Part shown: positions 6,044 through 8,098 of the stretch, in pieces
How the letters are laid out: each line of letters opens with the position of its first letter
Numbering within the stretch: position 1 is the stretch's first letter
NCBI GenBank assembly: GCA_945875045.1
Contig: CAMCIX010000059.1
Span: 1 to 8,098, forward strand
Source: an uncultured Clostridia bacterium
GTDB lineage: Bacteria > Bacillota > Clostridia > Oscillospirales > Acutalibacteraceae
DNA length: 8,098 nucleotides
Direction: 5' to 3'
Position numbers and translations under genes: made by a program
Notes under the pieces: model-generated
The model's input: only the letters and a program-made list of their open reading frames with translations
The model's database searches: none
What the model was told of the DNA's origin: nothing

Positions 6044-6707
6044 GCTTATACCCCATTCCGTATATGGTTTTAAGGTGCGACGCGCCGTAATCTCCAAGCT
6101 TTGTGCGAAGTCTTGCTATGTGGGAATCGACCGTCCGCGAATCCCCCAAATAATCATAGCCCCAAATAGCGTTTAAAAGCTGGTCGCGGGTAAGCACTCT
6201 GCCCGCGTTTTCGTAAAGGTAGGACAAGAGCTCAAATTCCTTTAGGGTAAGCTCCAGCGGGGCGCCGTCCACAAAGGCGGTAAATGCGTCGTTGTCTATA
6301 ATAAGACCCTTTTTTATCTCCTCGCCCGAGAGGGGTTGTCCCGTACTGCGCTTTAAGAGCGCCTCCACCCGCTTTACAAGCACGGCGGGGGAAAAGGGCT
6401 TTGTAACATACTCGTCTATGCCCGATTCAAAGCCCGTAAGCAGGTCAAATTCCTCGGCTCTCGCTGAAAGCATTATTATCGGAATATCGCTTTTTTTGCG
6501 TATTTCGCGGGTGACCGCCCAGCCGTCAATTTCGGGCATCATTATGTCGATTATCGCAAGGTCCGCGCCCGTTTTCTCAAAGAGGTCAAGCGCCTCCCTG
6601 CCGTCCGCCGCGCAGACGACCTCGTACCCGCTTGCGGTCAAAAAATCGGAAACTAACTTTACAATCCTTTCCTCATCGTCGGCGATAAGAATTTTTTTCT
6701 TCTCCAT
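6033..6707 (-). CDS. OmpR/PhoB-family response regulator
   Basis: DNA-binding partner of the histidine kinase that follows it. The 224-residue protein has a receiver domain (about 4-117) with acidic pocket D10-D11, phosphoacceptor D54 in IIDIMMP, S81 and K103 (TKPF), then a winged-helix DNA-binding domain (about 130-224) with LTLKEFELLSYL, a recognition-helix region DSRTVDSHIARLRTKL and the terminal hairpin IYGMGYKLEI. All residues needed for phosphorylation are present and the length is normal. ATG start preceded by GGGGGAGA about 7 bases upstream. No convincing promoter is seen in the 62 bases upstream (only a TATAGT at 6747-6742), so it may be read from the spoIID-like gene. Its target genes cannot be inferred from this window. 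Confidence 0.94.
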   Translation of the reverse strand: MEKKKILIADDEERIVKLVSDFLTASGYEVVCAADGREALDLFEKTGADLAIIDIMMPEIDGWAVTREIRKKSDIPIIMLSARAEEFDLLTGFESGIDEYVTKPFSPAVLVKRVEALLKRSTGQPLSGEEIKKGLIIDNDAFTAFVDGAPLELTLKEFELLSYLYENAGRVLTRDQLLNAIWGYDYLGDSRTVDSHIARLRTKLGDYGASHLKTIYGMGYKLEI

Positions 6708-6769
6708 TATCCGTCTCCCCCTCTGTATTCCTCATACCTTTACTATAAAATAAATATTTCCCGATTGTA

Positions 6770-7732
6770 TTAAGAATTTGTAAATTTATCAACCCTACAG
6801 CCGCTGTAATAGTGGGTGAGAATCTCCTTAAAATCACTGCCCTGCTTCGCCATACAGTCGGCTCCGTACTGGCTTAAGCCCACCCCGTGACCGTAGCCGT
6901 ATACGGTAAAGGTAAATTCGCCGTCATTATAGGAAATTTCAAAATTAGAGGAGCGCAGAGAGAAGACCGAGCGTATCTCGGCTCCGCTTAGCTCCTTGCC
7001 GCAAATGTCAACCGTCTTGACAGTACCCGATTCGGTTCGATCCTTGACGGTTATATATTCGCTTAATGCGCCCGAAAATTCCGCCTTGTCCGAAAGCTTT
7101 TGGCAAAATTCCTCCTTTGAGAACGCTTGCTTTGAAATATAATTGGGGCAAAGGCGGTCAAAGGAGCTGTCAACCGCCTTTAGGTATGGCGGGTCGTTTC
7201 CCCATATATCCTTGCAGTTTTCGGTTCTGCCCGAGGAAATCGCGTGATATACCGCTAAAATCGGCTTTCGGTCATAGGTTATCGCAAGCCCCTTAACCTC
7301 GCTTACCGCCTTTTTAAGCTTTTCTGTATATTCGTCCGCCTTGTCGCCCCACCTCTCGCGCGCCTTTTCCTCGGTTATAAAGCTTTGGTCGGCGGCGTGG
7401 TCGGTGGTAATATCGTAAGCCTTGTCGGCGTTCTCTCCTTTTCTGTATAGCGCGAAGGTATACGCCGCCACCGCCTGCGCCTTTAGCGCTTCCTCGTGGT
7501 AAAGGGCGGGCATCTCGGCGGCGGTCACCCCAAAAATATATTCCTCTGCACTCATTTCGGTTACTGTATTACTCTCCTTATCGTATATTTTAAAGGTATC
7601 ATCAACGGCGGCGGTCGGCGGCTCTGCCTTGGCTCCAACCGCGACTGCGGTTTCGGGCTTATTAAGGGCGACGAGGGGAAGCATTAACATAAGCGCGGGA
7701 GCGAGCAGTCCCGCAAGCAGTATTTTTTTCAT
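6770..7732 (-). CDS. spoIID: SpoIID/LytB-domain peptidoglycan lytic transglycosylase
   Basis: SpoIID cleaves glycan strands of peptidoglycan; in endospore formers it acts with SpoIIP and SpoIIM to thin septal wall during engulfment. The 320-residue protein has an N-terminal signal/anchor (KK then hydrophobic to about 23), the catalytic motif AAEMPALYHEEALKAQAVAA with E73 in the position of the essential glutamate, the central YHAISSGRTENCKDIW (162-177), and the family C-terminal motif GYGHGVGLSQYGA. H163 and C173 flank the SSG turn; a zinc site is known in a clostridial SpoIID, but I cannot assign one here. ATG start, AAAGGAG 8 bases upstream. The neighbours are a two-component system rather than the usual sporulation genes, so it could be a SpoIID-like paralogue used in vegetative wall remodelling. 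I found no clear sporulation-sigma promoter upstream. Confidence 0.88.
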   Translation of the reverse strand: MKKILLAGLLAPALMLMLPLVALNKPETAVAVGAKAEPPTAAVDDTFKIYDKESNTVTEMSAEEYIFGVTAAEMPALYHEEALKAQAVAAYTFALYRKGENADKAYDITTDHAADQSFITEEKARERWGDKADEYTEKLKKAVSEVKGLAITYDRKPILAVYHAISSGRTENCKDIWGNDPPYLKAVDSSFDRLCPNYISKQAFSKEEFCQKLSDKAEFSGALSEYITVKDRTESGTVKTVDICGKELSGAEIRSVFSLRSSNFEISYNDGEFTFTVYGYGHGVGLSQYGADCMAKQGSDFKEILTHYYSGCRVDKFTNS

Positions 7733-7759
7733 AAGGCAAGCTCCTTTGGTATATTGTTA

Positions 7760-7788
7760 TTGACTTTTTTGGGGATAGGATATAAAAT
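7760..7788 (+). promoter_or_regulatory. Probable SigA promoter for the truncated membrane-protein gene
   Basis: TTGACT (7760-7765), 17-base spacer, TAAAAT (7783-7788); expected start near 7795, leader about 57 bases. It lies in the 119-base gap between divergent genes. No equally good promoter is visible for the spoIID-like gene on the other strand; TTGGAC (7800-7795) has only TATCCC at the right distance. Confidence 0.5.
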
Positions 7789-7851
7789 ATATCTGTCCAA
7801 GCTATATTATGTTTTTTATTTTAAATTAATGTTATTAGGAGCTTTAAAATA

Positions 7852-8054
7852 ATGAAATATAAAAAAATTCTTCTGTTTTTCGGGGTAACTTTACCGCTTA
7901 GCGTGCTCCTTCGTGCGCTTGAGATTTTTTTCACGGTGGAGACCGATACCGGCTTTTTCAAAAACGAGTACAAAACCGTCGGTATTTATCTGCTTGTGCT
8001 TATAATCGCGGTTGCGGCAAGCCTTGCGGTTATCTGCTTTACGGGGCACAGGAA
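7852..8054 (+). CDS. Small membrane protein of unknown function (5' part only)
   Basis: ATG at 7852 with AGGAG at 7837-7841 (10-base spacing) opens a frame of 67 complete codons before genomic sequence ends at 8054. The visible part begins MKYKKILLFFGVTLPLSVLL and shows two likely membrane helices (about 5-23 and 43-63) joined by a loop containing E30, D32, E39 and K41. I do not recognise a named family with confidence. The gene reads on into the adapter (8055-8098) without a stop, so residues after R67 are artificial. It is divergent from the spoIID-like gene; any functional link is unknown. Confidence 0.68.
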
Positions 8055-8098
8055 CTGTCTCTTATACACATCTGACGCTGCCGACGATATGCAGTGTG
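8055..8098 (+). other. Illumina Nextera adapter and index (contamination, not genomic)
   Basis: Positions 8055-8073 are the 19-bp Tn5 mosaic end CTGTCTCTTATACACATCT. Positions 8074-8087 (GACGCTGCCGACGA) complete the reverse complement of the Nextera read-1 adapter. The next 8 bases, TATGCAGT (8088-8095), are the reverse complement of ACTGCATA, which I recall as i5 index S506, and GTG is the start of the following P5 segment. This is sequencing read-through kept at a contig end. Confidence 0.98.

Noticed and set aside
6742..6800. Promoter or PhoP-like direct-repeat box upstream of the response regulator
   Set aside because: A TATAGT and a 7-of-11 imperfect repeat (TTTACAAATTC / TTAATACAATC) are present, but there is no matching -35 box and the similarity is within chance for AT-rich DNA.
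7772..7800. SigA promoter for the spoIID-like gene (TTGGAC-17-TATCCC)
   Set aside because: The -10 matches only 3 of 6 positions; sporulation sigma motifs were not convincing either.
8055..8073. Tn5/IS50 mosaic end suggesting a transposon
   Set aside because: It continues directly into Nextera adapter and index sequence, so it is a library artefact.

Overview
The window looks like a contig from a spore-forming Clostridia genome, probably Oscillospiraceae/Ruminococcaceae-like. Supporting signs are a SpoIID-type protein, strong AGGAG-type ribosome binding sites, SigA-type promoters, several TTG starts and moderate GC content. The assignment rests on gene content and style, not on a marker gene. 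The last 44 bases are not genomic: they are an Illumina Nextera adapter with its index, so the contig ends at an untrimmed read-through.

Left end (1-300): the last codons of a probable tyrosine integrase, a pair of 9-bp direct repeats, a consensus SigA promoter whose -35 box sits inside an inverted repeat, the 3' end of a tRNA-Gly without the rest of the tRNA, and a strong terminator. Together these read as one end of an integrated element (the attR-type junction in a tRNA-Gly gene). The body of the element would lie to the left, outside the window.

Region 419-4276: a two-gene minus-strand operon (yfbR-like 5'-deoxynucleotidase, then a PAP2 phosphatase) diverges from a large plus-strand YfhO-family membrane protein. 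The two transcription units share one interleaved promoter region.

Region 4277-4558: a convergent intergenic gap filled by a long hairpin and two composite palindromic repeat units, each bounded by GTAGGG and CCCTACG. Both units carry the same 21-bp core between two hairpins. No protein gene is supported here.

Region 4559-7732: a minus-strand run of spoIID-like gene, OmpR-family response regulator and sensor histidine kinase. The last two overlap by 11 bases and are clearly one operon. The spoIID-like gene lies 62 bases upstream and may be cotranscribed.

Right end (7852-8054): the start of a plus-strand gene for a small membrane protein of unknown function, cut off by the adapter. Most of the window is ordinary chromosomal housekeeping and cell-envelope content. 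The points of real interest are the element junction with its outward promoter, the interleaved divergent promoters, and the composite repeats. I see no clear new defence or biosynthetic system.
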